Assembly: GCA_905235695.1 (NCBI GenBank)
Contig: CAJOMW010000075.1
Coordinates: forward strand, 1-5,770
Reading direction: 5' to 3'
Source of the DNA: an uncultured Clostridia bacterium
Lineage (GTDB): Bacteria > Bacillota > Clostridia > Oscillospirales > CAG-382
Length of the DNA: 5,770 nucleotides
Position numbers and translations under genes: made by a program. Below are positions 1-5,379 of the stretch, piece after piece (position 1 is the stretch's first letter; each line of letters starts with the position of its first letter). The notes beneath the pieces were generated by a model, which did not search any database, was not told the DNA's origin, and saw only the letters and a list, made by a program, of their open reading frames with translations.

Positions 1-143
1 AGGTACAAAAGTTTCTCACTTTCTTGTTCATCAATCTTTAAACCGAATTTTTCTCTGAGTAGTCCTACCTGCGTGCTTCTCCAGAACGGCATTGAGTCAA
101 TGAGAGTGCCGTCCAAGTCGAAAACCGCGTTTTTGAAATCCAT
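1..143 (-). CDS. HAD-superfamily hydrolase, subfamily IA-like (partial, N-terminal 47 residues)
   Basis: The reading frame starts at an ATG (complement of 141-143) and runs off the left edge, so only about 47 residues are visible. They carry the classic HAD motif I, FDLDGTLIDSM, with the nucleophile Asp9 and the acid/base Asp11 of the DxDGT signature. Proteins of this family are cytoplasmic Mg-dependent phosphatases or phosphomutases. The visible start, followed by a Trp/Arg-rich helix of a likely cap domain, fits the beta-phosphoglucomutase/phosphoglycolate-phosphatase branch. The substrate cannot be told from this fragment. An AGGAGG ribosome site (complement of 151-156) lies 7 bases before the ATG and fixes the start. 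The gene follows the upstream membrane-protein gene by 18 bases on the same strand, so the two are probably co-transcribed from the promoter near 729-757. Confidence 0.9.
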   Translation of the reverse strand, partial: MDFKNAVFDLDGTLIDSMPFWRSTQVGLLREKFGLKIDEQESEKLLY

Positions 144-161
144 GGGTTAGCCTCCTGAATG

Positions 162-692
162 TCACTTGCTTTGCGTTTTAAAGAGCTTCTTTATCTTATA
201 GTTATACAGTATCATAATTTTCCCCATGAGCATTTCAAAGCAGGCGAAAAATATATTTGCTGAGACTATGAGAAGTACATATACATACACCGGCTCGTTT
301 TCAATTCCGAATACCGTTCGGAAAGCTGCGTAAAGTACTATCATTACCGCATTGAACAATAAGCACAGCAGAAAATTTATGACTTTTTTGCTCTTCATTT
401 TTCTGAGAAGTACTCCCCTGAGTATCGGATAGTATCCGAAAAACGTCACAAAGTACAGAGTAGCCGAGCGAAGCGGCATAAGGATAAATGACAGCGCCGC
501 AGATACCGCATATATCATAACGGCGCTTTTGCCGCCCATTTCCGTATAGACGACCTGAAGTATCAGCGCCGCAAGAGACGCGCAGGCAAGGTCTATTATG
601 TCAAAAAATCCGCCGGCGATGACGATGACCGTTATTATTGCCGCAAGGATCGCAGAGTATGCCATCCTGCGGATGGTTTTTTTGAGATTCAT
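162..692 (-). CDS. Predicted six-helix integral membrane protein, function unknown
   Basis: This gene encodes about 176 residues, mostly hydrophobic, with a short basic N-terminus (MNLKKTIRRM) and a basic C-terminal tail (YNYKIKKLFKTQSK), which suggests both ends are cytoplasmic. Counting from the ATG at 692, I see about six membrane segments near residues 11-28, 31-50, 56-73, 76-93, 104-128 and 135-156. A conserved-looking FFDIIDLA segment sits at the start of helix 2 and FFGYYPILRG at the end of helix 4. Size and helix number resemble substrate-binding S components of ECF vitamin transporters, but no diagnostic motif is visible, so that is only a suggestion. In-frame starts exist at GTG 701, ATG 698 and ATG 692. 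None has a strong ribosome site; a weak GAGTG 6 bases or so before ATG 692 made me choose it. It is the first gene of a minus-strand operon with the HAD hydrolase. Confidence 0.75.
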   Translation of the reverse strand: MNLKKTIRRMAYSAILAAIITVIVIAGGFFDIIDLACASLAALILQVVYTEMGGKSAVMIYAVSAALSFILMPLRSATLYFVTFFGYYPILRGVLLRKMKSKKVINFLLCLLFNAVMIVLYAAFRTVFGIENEPVYVYVLLIVSANIFFACFEMLMGKIMILYNYKIKKLFKTQSK

Positions 693-728
693 GTGCATCA
701 CTCGTTTATCAAGTAATAGATTGAATAT

Positions 729-757
729 ATTATAACACCTTTTGCCGCATTTGTAAA
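729..757 (-). promoter_or_regulatory. Sigma-A promoter for the membrane protein-HAD operon
   Basis: On the minus strand a TTTACA -35 box (complement of 752-757) is separated by 17 bases from a perfect TATAAT -10 box (complement of 729-734). The -10 box is preceded by TGT, an extended -10 element. Transcription would start near 721-723 and give a short leader of about 30 bases. The -35 box lies in the middle of an inverted repeat (744-769), which suggests control by a repressor. Confidence 0.8.
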
Positions 758-769
758 CCGATATGCGGC
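744..769. promoter_or_regulatory. Inverted repeat over the -35 box, candidate operator
   Basis: GCCGCAT (744-750) and ATGCGGC (763-769) are perfect 7-base arms separated by 12 bases. The minus-strand -35 box (752-757) lies between the arms, an arrangement typical of a repressor operator. The arms are flanked by TTTT on the left and GTTTTT on the right, so it could also fold as a hairpin terminator for plus-strand transcripts. However, no plus-strand gene precedes it in the window. A related half-site, TTGCGGCG (813-820), falls in the spacer of the divergent promoter 50 bases away. Confidence 0.5.
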
Positions 770-803
770 GTTTTTGTGATATTTATTAAAATTCCGAAAA
801 TTC

Positions 804-832
804 TTGCAATTTTTGCGGCGGTATGATATACT
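804..832 (+). promoter_or_regulatory. Sigma-A promoter for the glycosidase-like gene
   Basis: TTGCAA (804-809) and TATACT (827-832) are spaced by 17 bases, and TGA directly before the -10 box gives an extended -10 motif. Transcription would start about position 839, leaving a short leader of roughly 20 bases that is just long enough to contain the ribosome site. It diverges from the minus-strand promoter, with the two -35 boxes about 46 bases apart. Confidence 0.8.
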
Positions 833-847
833 TGTAGCATAAATATC

Positions 848-854
848 AGGAGGG
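848..854 (+). promoter_or_regulatory. Strong ribosome binding site of the glycosidase-like gene
   Basis: AGGAGGG lies 6 bases before the ATG at 861. It is a near-perfect match to the 16S rRNA 3' end and decides the start codon. Confidence 0.9.
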
Positions 855-860
855 CTGAAA

Positions 861-2096
861 ATGAATACTCGCATTGATAAATCAAAGCTTCTTATAGGCA
901 CCTACTGCCTTCAGCCGAACGCCCAGACCGAGGAGCACATAAAGGATATTGCAGAGTGCGGCATAGATTTGATAACGTGCCTTTACACGAGAAAGAGAAA
1001 GCTCCTTGACGCTCTTGAGCACTACCACATTGGCTGTATTTTTACGGGCGCCGTGCCGGGCTGGTGGGGCGGAGGCTCGGAGGATAAAGTAATGTCGGAG
1101 ATAAATCCGCTTTCGGCTTATGATGAAAGCATAGTAAAATTTAAAGATCATCCGGCAATATGGGGAATAGATATAGGCGACGAGCCGTCCTCTCTCGACT
1201 ACGAGCATTATGCAAATATCATCAACCACATAAAGGAAAAGTTCCCGAAACAGATGCTCTACCTCAATTTATATCCGTATTATGCGTACGTTCCCGAGAA
1301 TACCGACGAAAAGACAAAAAGCCAGCTCGGCACTTTCAGCTACGCCGATTACATAGATCAGTATATCGAAAAAATACCGCTTCCGTATATAAGCTACGAT
1401 TTCTATGTATACGCCTGCAAGAATATCGGCTGGATGTTTGAGAACTACCGCATAGTTGCGGAGGCTTGCCGCAAGACGGGACGCGAATTTTGGTACATAC
1501 CGCAGGTAAACAGCAAAGTTAAAGACATTTTCATGTCAGAAAATATGCTCCGCTATCAGGCATACACCGCGCTTGCATACGGTGCGACAGTCATAAACTG
1601 GGCGTGCTGGACAAAAGGCTGGTGGCACAATAACGTGCTTGACGACGACGGCAAAAAGACAGAGCAGTACGAAAAGCTCAAAAAGATAAACTTTGAGCTT
1701 AAAAACATAGGCGAAGTTTATATGAAGTACCGTAACGTAAACACCCACCTCTTAGGCTTTGAAAATGAGCCGACATTCGGGAAATTCCCCGAGCTTGTCA
1801 GCAAAAAAATCGTAAACACCGGCTTTGTGCGCGACCTCCACGCAGGAAAGAACGACCGACTTGTCGTAGGCGAGATGGTTTCGAGAAGCGGATTAGGAGA
1901 AACGGCGCTCGTTATCTGCAACGCCACCGACTATCTCGACGAGAACCACACCACGGCACGTGTTACATTCAGAGCCGACGATTGTGAAGTAAAGCTCTTC
2001 AGCGGTGAAGGGTATCCGGTTCTCAGAAAGAGTGACAAGGGAGTTTATTCGTTTGATTTGGAGAACACACACGGTGTTATTGTTACGATTAAGTGA
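861..2096 (+). CDS. Glycoside hydrolase-like (beta/alpha)8-barrel protein, clan GH-A type
   Basis: This 411-residue protein has no signal peptide or membrane segment, so it is probably cytoplasmic. Eight evenly spaced strand-like segments fit a TIM barrel: residues 10-16, 35-43, 56-63, 100-109, 132-139, 176-184, 210-216 and 242-250. The fourth ends in WGIDIGDEP, where Glu108 occupies the place of the acid/base Glu of clan GH-A glycosidases (usually in NEP). The eighth strand follows the helix RYQAYTALAYGATVINW, a pattern seen in beta-galactosidase-like barrels. Abundant Trp and Tyr (GWWGG at 67-71, KGWWH at 252-256) suit sugar binding. Residues about 310-411 look like a small beta-sandwich. 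The seventh strand reads FWYIPQV, with Gln where the nucleophile Glu would be expected, so activity and mechanism are open. The start is fixed by AGGAGGG (848-854) 6 bases before ATG. The gene appears to be a single transcription unit. Confidence 0.75.
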   Translation: MNTRIDKSKLLIGTYCLQPNAQTEEHIKDIAECGIDLITCLYTRKRKLLDALEHYHIGCIFTGAVPGWWGGGSEDKVMSEINPLSAYDESIVKFKDHPAIWGIDIGDEPSSLDYEHYANIINHIKEKFPKQMLYLNLYPYYAYVPENTDEKTKSQLGTFSYADYIDQYIEKIPLPYISYDFYVYACKNIGWMFENYRIVAEACRKTGREFWYIPQVNSKVKDIFMSENMLRYQAYTALAYGATVINWACWTKGWWHNNVLDDDGKKTEQYEKLKKINFELKNIGEVYMKYRNVNTHLLGFENEPTFGKFPELVSKKIVNTGFVRDLHAGKNDRLVVGEMVSRSGLGETALVICNATDYLDENHTTARVTFRADDCEVKLFSGEGYPVLRKSDKGVYSFDLENTHGVIVTIK

Positions 2097-2151
2097 TTTA
2101 TAATAACTTTTTATTTGAACTTTAATAAAAGATCAACAAAAACAACGCTGT

Positions 2152-2164
2152 TATACTGTATAAT
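2152..2164 (+). promoter_or_regulatory. Possible -10 region for the carboxypeptidase operon
   Basis: A perfect TATAAT (2159-2164) is preceded by TG, and a second -10-like TATACT lies at 2152-2157. No good -35 box is found at 16-18 bases upstream; the sequence there is A-rich. A short inverted repeat, GTTAT (2150-2154) and ATAAC (2163-2167), surrounds the -10 box and might bind a regulator. A start near 2171 would give a leader of about 50 bases that contains the hairpin at 2190-2215. Read-through from the glycosidase-like gene is an alternative. Confidence 0.4.
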
Positions 2165-2189
2165 AACACGTAAATAAAGCCGAAAGGAA

Positions 2190-2216
2190 AAAACGGCAAT
2201 GAAAGTTGTCGTTTTT
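2190..2216 (+). terminator. Terminator-like hairpin in the leader of the carboxypeptidase gene
   Basis: AAAACGGCAA (2190-2199) pairs with TTGTCGTTTT (2206-2215) over 10 base pairs with one G-U, around a 6-base loop, and the 3' arm ends in five T. The shape is that of a rho-independent terminator, weak in GC content. It could end the glycosidase-like transcript, act as an attenuator for the next operon, or bring a distant ribosome site near the start codon. It ends only 6 bases before the GTG at 2222, so no separate promoter fits between them. Confidence 0.5.
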
Positions 2217-2225
2217 AAATTGTGA
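2199..2225 (+). CDS. Putative 8-residue leader peptide (MKVVVFKL)
   Basis: An ATG at 2199 opens an 8-codon frame, MKVVVFKL, ending at TGA 2223-2225. An AAAGGA ribosome site (2183-2188) precedes it by 10 bases, whereas the following carboxypeptidase gene has no ribosome site of its own. The stop codon overlaps the GTG 2222 start candidate and lies 2 bases before ATG 2228, an arrangement suited to translational coupling by re-initiation. The frame also runs through the leader hairpin, so its translation would melt that structure. Such a short frame can arise by chance, so the call is tentative. Confidence 0.3.
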   Translation: MKVVVFKL

Positions 2226-3235
2226 TAATGAGAAGAAGCAATTTAACAACAGTCGTATACATATTGATAACCTGTCTCGTATTCGTAAATATATTTATCT
2301 ATTCAAAGATAATAACCCACTCAATCCCCGAGGCGGTTTATCCGAGCACTTCGGACAGTGCGGCTGACGCTTTGGATGAAAGCTCAGGTACGCCGGACGG
2401 AGAGGGCGGCAGCGCCTTTGCAATGCCGGAAGGTTATCGATATATAACCGTAAACGTATCGGATACGTACTCCGGTCCGCTCATACTTGTAAACGCATCG
2501 CATCCTTATGAATTTGATAATGTGCCGACGGCTGTTGCGCCGGATATCAGCGACAGCGTGTATTACAACAAGACCTCGAGCTATGCGGCAAAAGACATAA
2601 ACGTAGCTTTGAATACGACGGTGATACAGGCGCTCAACAGGATGATGGACGACTTCTATGAGATAAAGGGCAGCCGTTCCGTGATGATAAACGAGGGACT
2701 GAGAACGCGCGAGGAGCAGGAGTCCATACTTGCTCAGAAGATAGCAGAACTGGGCGAAGATCAGACAATAGCCGCAAAGCCCGGTTACAGCGAGCACCAC
2801 TCCGGCTACGCAATGGACCTTCTTCTGTACGAAAACGGCATAGCCGCAACGTTTACCGGTGAAGGCGAATATTCGTGGTTTTCCGAGAACGCACATAAAT
2901 ACGGGTTTATTCTCAGATATCCCGAGGGCAAGGAGGATATAACCGGTATAAGCTATGAATCATGGCATTTCAGATATGTGGGGGTACCTCATGCCGAGTA
3001 TATTTATAAGAACGGCCTTGCGCTTGAAGAATATATTGAGATGCTGGGATTTTATCCGATTGAGAGCGCAAAGCTTTCGGAGACCGACAGCGTGAGCGGC
3101 GACAATTACGTCGTGTACAGCGCTGCCGTCCCGTCTGACGGCACACAGGTGCCGGTTCCCGACGGCGCAGCAGGCGAGGCTTATACAATATCCGGAGATA
3201 ATAACGGTCACGTCATAATAACCGTAAAGCAGTGA
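2222..3235 (+). CDS. VanY-type D-alanyl-D-alanine carboxypeptidase (peptidase M15B), membrane-anchored
   Basis: This 337-residue protein likely removes the terminal D-Ala from peptidoglycan stem peptides outside the membrane. Residues about 10-30 form a single N-terminal membrane anchor, followed by a Ser/Asp/Gly-rich linker (43-68). The M15 domain shows the family motifs: NEGLRTREEQ (157-166), SEHHSGYAMD (190-199) with zinc ligands His192 and Asp199, and ESWHFRYVG (246-254) with catalytic Glu246 and ligand His249. All expected catalytic residues are present. After the usual end of the domain (PHAEYIYKNGLALEEY, to about 271) there is a C-terminal extension of about 60 residues rich in Val, Gly, Asp and Pro, probably a beta-type appendage. 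Start candidates are GTG 2222 and ATG 2228; an in-frame stop at 2216-2218 rules out earlier ones. No ribosome site directly precedes either. It is the first gene of an operon, 10 bases before the thioesterase gene. No van resistance genes accompany it, so a housekeeping wall role is more likely than vancomycin resistance. Confidence 0.9.
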   Translation: MIMRRSNLTTVVYILITCLVFVNIFIYSKIITHSIPEAVYPSTSDSAADALDESSGTPDGEGGSAFAMPEGYRYITVNVSDTYSGPLILVNASHPYEFDNVPTAVAPDISDSVYYNKTSSYAAKDINVALNTTVIQALNRMMDDFYEIKGSRSVMINEGLRTREEQESILAQKIAELGEDQTIAAKPGYSEHHSGYAMDLLLYENGIAATFTGEGEYSWFSENAHKYGFILRYPEGKEDITGISYESWHFRYVGVPHAEYIYKNGLALEEYIEMLGFYPIESAKLSETDSVSGDNYVVYSAAVPSDGTQVPVPDGAAGEAYTISGDNNGHVIITVKQ

Positions 3236-3239
3236 GGGA
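3234..3239 (+). promoter_or_regulatory. Ribosome binding site of the thioesterase gene, overlapping the upstream stop codon
   Basis: GAGGGA lies 6 bases before ATG 3246 and shares bases with the TGA stop (3233-3235) of the carboxypeptidase gene, so translation of the two genes is probably coupled. Confidence 0.8.
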
Positions 3240-3245
3240 CTTAGT

Positions 3246-3677
3246 ATGACTCATTTTATTTACGAGAGAACAGCCAACTACTACGAGACCGACTGTATGG
3301 GCGTAATTCACCACAGCAACTATATACGGTGGTTCGAAGAGGCGAGGGTAGCGTTTCTCGACCATATTGGCGCAAATTATGCAAAAATGGAAAGCGATGG
3401 CATAATAAGCCCGGTTCTCTCCGTATCGTGCGAGTACAAATCAAGTGTGAGGTTTGCCGATACGGTGCTTATTGAAGTGAAAATAAGCGATTATAACGGA
3501 TTTAAGCTATTCTTTGATTATACTGTTACGGATAAGGAGAGCGGAGACGTCAGAACGGTTGGCAAGAGTTCTCACTGCTTTATAGACAAAGAGGGAAAAC
3601 TGCTCAGGCTGAACCGCGTCGCTCCTGAACTTCACAATATAATAATCGGGTGTATGAACGATGAGAAAGAAGCGTAA
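3246..3677 (+). CDS. Acyl-CoA thioesterase, hotdog fold (YbgC/4-hydroxybenzoyl-CoA thioesterase family)
   Basis: This 143-residue protein has the normal length of the family and should hydrolyse acyl-CoA thioesters in the cytoplasm as an oligomer. The N-terminal signature YYETDCMGVIHHSNYIRWFEEAR (split here as YYETDCMGVIHH at 12-23 and SNYIRWFEEAR at 24-34) contains the catalytic Asp16 and the following His23 and Asn25. The central long helix (about 27-44) and the later strands (VSCEYKSSVRFADTVLIEV, 59-77; FFDYTVTD, 89-96) are typical of the hotdog fold. The acyl substrate cannot be read from the sequence; short-chain acyl-CoA is usual in the family. The gene sits between the carboxypeptidase and the pseudo-protease membrane protein and overlaps the latter by 17 bases, so all three are co-transcribed. 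Confidence 0.9.
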   Translation: MTHFIYERTANYYETDCMGVIHHSNYIRWFEEARVAFLDHIGANYAKMESDGIISPVLSVSCEYKSSVRFADTVLIEVKISDYNGFKLFFDYTVTDKESGDVRTVGKSSHCFIDKEGKLLRLNRVAPELHNIIIGCMNDEKEA

Positions 3678-4743
3678 TCAAAAAGGCACACGGCGAGTAA
3701 AGATAAACGATAAGCAGGTCAAAAAGGTACTGACAAAGACGCTTGAAGATTTTGCAGTCAGCGAAATAAGCGAAGTATCACTGAAAAATCTTCTGAATTC
3801 CGAAGGGTATACGGTTGTCAGGTTCGGTCCGTACTCCAACAGCCCCGAGGTCGAGAGACTGCTTTCAAAAGATGAGCGGCTCTCCAAAATGGCAGAGCAA
3901 AGTGAGGCGTTCACATACCAGAGCGGCGAAGACAGGTGTGTATTTGTCAGCAAGTCAGTATCAAAAGACGAGCTTCTGTTTCTTCTTGCGAGAGAGCTCG
4001 GTAACGTGCTCATGTCTGAAAACAGTAACGGTATTCTCGGATTGAGCGCCACAGACAAGGCGAACGCAAATATATTTGCATATCACATTACGGATATCAG
4101 AGAGCACAGCATAATATACAATTTCTTTAAGATCCATTTTGTACAAGCGCTTTTGGGATTGCTCGTCGCTTGGAGCGTAGTGGTAATCTTCTTTACAATG
4201 AATATATCCACGTCTTTTAAATCAAACAGCGATGTGCTTGTCTTAAACGGCGAATCCGTTCAGACGTTTGCCGCCGTACAGGATGATATATCAGGCGAGC
4301 CGGTTCGCAGCATTTCCGCCGATGCTTCCGGCGATATTTCCGATGATGCTTTAGATGATGTTTTAGGTGATGTTTTAGGTGATGTTTTAGGTGATGTTTC
4401 TGCCGATTCTTTTGCGGGGACTGAAATATCCGCCGAAAATGAGCTGAAGGAGATAATTCCCGATGTCTCTGACGATGGCGTGCAAGCAATAACCGCACCT
4501 AATCCCTCGCTCGGAGAAGCGACAGCTGAGCGGACGATTCCGGACATTGCGGAATCGGTAAAGGAGCCGGAGAGCAGTGTATCCGTTCCGCAAACCGGAA
4601 GAGTATACTACGCAACCAAGAGCGGGACGAAGTATCATATTGCCGGATGCAGTTATATCAAGGGGAAGGACAATCTGAAAACGCTTACCGAGGAAGATAT
4701 TAAGAGCGGCAAGTATGAGCCATGTTCGAGATGTATAGGATAA
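3661..4743 (+). CDS. Membrane fusion protein: degenerate ImmA/IrrE-like domain, one membrane helix, acidic repeat linker, Cys-rich C-terminal domain
   Basis: This 360-residue protein has an unusual build. Residues 14-145 match the layout of an ImmA/IrrE (M78) metallopeptidase: a helical start, LKNLLNSEGYTVVRF (41-55), FVSKSVSKDELLFLLARELGNVL (split as FVSKSVSKDELLF at 95-107 and LLARELGNVL at 108-117) and ANANIFAYHI (134-143). The zinc motif HELGH is replaced by RELGN (111-115), and the Glu of EANxFA is Asn135, so only the catalytic Glu112 remains and the domain is probably not a protease. One membrane helix spans about 159-180. The basic N-terminus puts the first domain inside and the rest outside. 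Residues 205-310 are an acidic, Ser-rich linker with DVLG repeats (233-244). The C-terminus (314-360) has YHIAGCSY and EPCSRC: Cys330, Cys355, Cys358 and His326 could bind a metal, as in Ada-like or nuclease-tail domains. The ATG overlaps the thioesterase end by 17 bases and has only a weak ribosome site. The function is unknown; sensing or assembly at the membrane is a guess. Confidence 0.8.
   Translation: MRKKRNQKGTRRVKINDKQVKKVLTKTLEDFAVSEISEVSLKNLLNSEGYTVVRFGPYSNSPEVERLLSKDERLSKMAEQSEAFTYQSGEDRCVFVSKSVSKDELLFLLARELGNVLMSENSNGILGLSATDKANANIFAYHITDIREHSIIYNFFKIHFVQALLGLLVAWSVVVIFFTMNISTSFKSNSDVLVLNGESVQTFAAVQDDISGEPVRSISADASGDISDDALDDVLGDVLGDVLGDVSADSFAGTEISAENELKEIIPDVSDDGVQAITAPNPSLGEATAERTIPDIAESVKEPESSVSVPQTGRVYYATKSGTKYHIAGCSYIKGKDNLKTLTEEDIKSGKYEPCSRCIG
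4345..4404 (+). repeat. 12-base tandem repeat inside the membrane fusion protein gene
   Basis: Three identical GATGTTTTAGGT units (4357-4368, 4369-4380, 4381-4392) encode DVLG three times. Diverged units lie on both sides: GATGCTTTAGAT (4345-4356) and GATGTTTCTGCC (4393-4404). Because the unit is a multiple of three, copy-number change would alter linker length without breaking the frame. Confidence 0.95.
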
Positions 4744-4746
4744 GAG

Positions 4747-4776
4747 ATAAGACAGCTTTTGCGGCTGTCTTATTTT
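4747..4776 (+). terminator. Rho-independent terminator of the carboxypeptidase operon
   Basis: ATAAGACAGC (4747-4756) pairs perfectly with GCTGTCTTAT (4764-4773) over 10 bases around a 7-base loop, and is followed by TTT. It starts 3 bases after the TAA of the membrane fusion gene and ends the operon before the smpB promoter. Confidence 0.9.
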
Positions 4777-4840
4777 GCGGTATGAGGCGAAATATAAAAC
4801 AATAAAGCGAAAAACGGGGAAAAATTTATTGCAAATACTA

Positions 4841-4869
4841 TTGTTTTTTTTGCGGTTATATAGTATAAT
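4841..4869 (+). promoter_or_regulatory. Sigma-A promoter of smpB-ssrA
   Basis: TTGTTT (4841-4846) and a perfect TATAAT (4864-4869) are spaced by 17 bases. Transcription would start near 4876, about 26 bases before the smpB ATG. No other convincing promoter lies before ssrA, so this one probably drives both genes. Confidence 0.8.
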
Positions 4870-4887
4870 GTTAAAGCAAAGAAGGAG

Positions 4888-4894
4888 AAAGGAG
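4888..4894 (+). promoter_or_regulatory. Ribosome binding site of smpB
   Basis: AAAGGAG lies 7 bases before ATG 4902. A second AAGGAG (4882-4887) lies slightly further upstream. Together they give a strong site that fixes the start. Confidence 0.85.
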
Positions 4895-4901
4895 AGAAAT
4901 T

Positions 4902-5375
4902 ATGCCGGAATTAAAGGACGACATAAAAATAGTATCGAAGAACAAAAAGGCTTATCACGACTATTTTGTAAATGAAGTCTACGAAGCCGGCATAGAGCTT
5001 TTCGGCACCGAAGTCAAGAGCATAAGGGCAGGCGCAGTTAATATGAAGGATTCGTACTGCACTTTCGACAAAGGCGAGCTGTATGCTACCGGCATACACA
5101 TAAGTCCGTATGAAAAGGGCAACATATTCAATAAGAATCCGCTCCGCGACAGGAAGCTCCTCCTTCACAAGAGGGAGATAATGAAGCTGTTCGGGCTTGT
5201 AGGCAAGGAAGGATATACGCTCATTCCGCTCAGCATGTATTTTAAGGGCTCTAATGTAAAGGTCGAGGTAGGACTTTGCAAAGGCAAGAAGCTGTACGAT
5301 AAGCGTGAAGCACTCGCCAAAAAAGAGGCAATACGCGACATAGAGAGGGCAACAAAGCAGAAAAATCAATATTAG
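4902..5375 (+). CDS. smpB: SsrA-binding protein SmpB
   Basis: SmpB binds the tRNA-like end of tmRNA and carries it into stalled ribosomes for trans-translation. At 157 residues it has the normal length. The family landmarks are all present: NKKAYHDYF (14-22), EAGIELFGTEVKSIRAG (28-44), the segment from DSYCTF (50-55) to HISPYEKGN (65-73), the RDRKLLLHKREI stretch (82-93), and KVEVGLCKGKKLYDKRE (120-136). The basic tail LAKKEAIRDIERATKQKNQY (138-157) is the C-terminal helix that reads the empty mRNA channel in the ribosome. The gene has its own promoter and ribosome site and ends only 4 bases before the tmRNA gene that encodes its RNA partner. Confidence 0.98.
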   Translation: MPELKDDIKIVSKNKKAYHDYFVNEVYEAGIELFGTEVKSIRAGAVNMKDSYCTFDKGELYATGIHISPYEKGNIFNKNPLRDRKLLLHKREIMKLFGLVGKEGYTLIPLSMYFKGSNVKVEVGLCKGKKLYDKREALAKKEAIRDIERATKQKNQY

Positions 5376-5379
5376 ATAC

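Noticed and set aside
882..1229. 115-codon minus-strand open frame inside the glycosidase-like gene
   Set aside because: It is opposite a well-supported plus-strand gene and lacks a ribosome site and recognisable motifs.
2384..2896. 170-codon minus-strand open frame opposite the carboxypeptidase gene
   Set aside because: It lies wholly opposite a gene with intact catalytic motifs, has no ribosome site and its translation resembles no protein family I know.
2222..3235. Vancomycin-resistance role for the VanY-type protein
   Set aside because: No vanH, vanA/B, vanX, vanR or vanS genes are near it. M15B carboxypeptidases are common housekeeping wall enzymes in Clostridia.
4217..4547. Long minus-strand open frames, one with a striking KHHLKHHL repeat
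   Set aside because: They are the reverse reading of the 12-base repeat and acidic linker of the plus-strand gene. They have no ribosome site, and the plus-strand gene is clearly coding through this stretch.
4775..4975. 66-codon plus-strand open frame before and overlapping smpB
   Set aside because: It runs through the smpB promoter and ribosome site and continues out of frame into smpB. Its translation is a basic, A-rich artefact.
4911..5369. 152-codon minus-strand open frame opposite smpB
   Set aside because: It is a mirror of the highly conserved smpB coding sequence, and no start signal is visible.
5330..5379. A separate ssrA promoter at the end of smpB
   Set aside because: Only poor -10-like strings (CAATAT, TATTAG) occur near 5367-5375, with no matching -35 box, so a shared transcript cut by RNase P is more likely.
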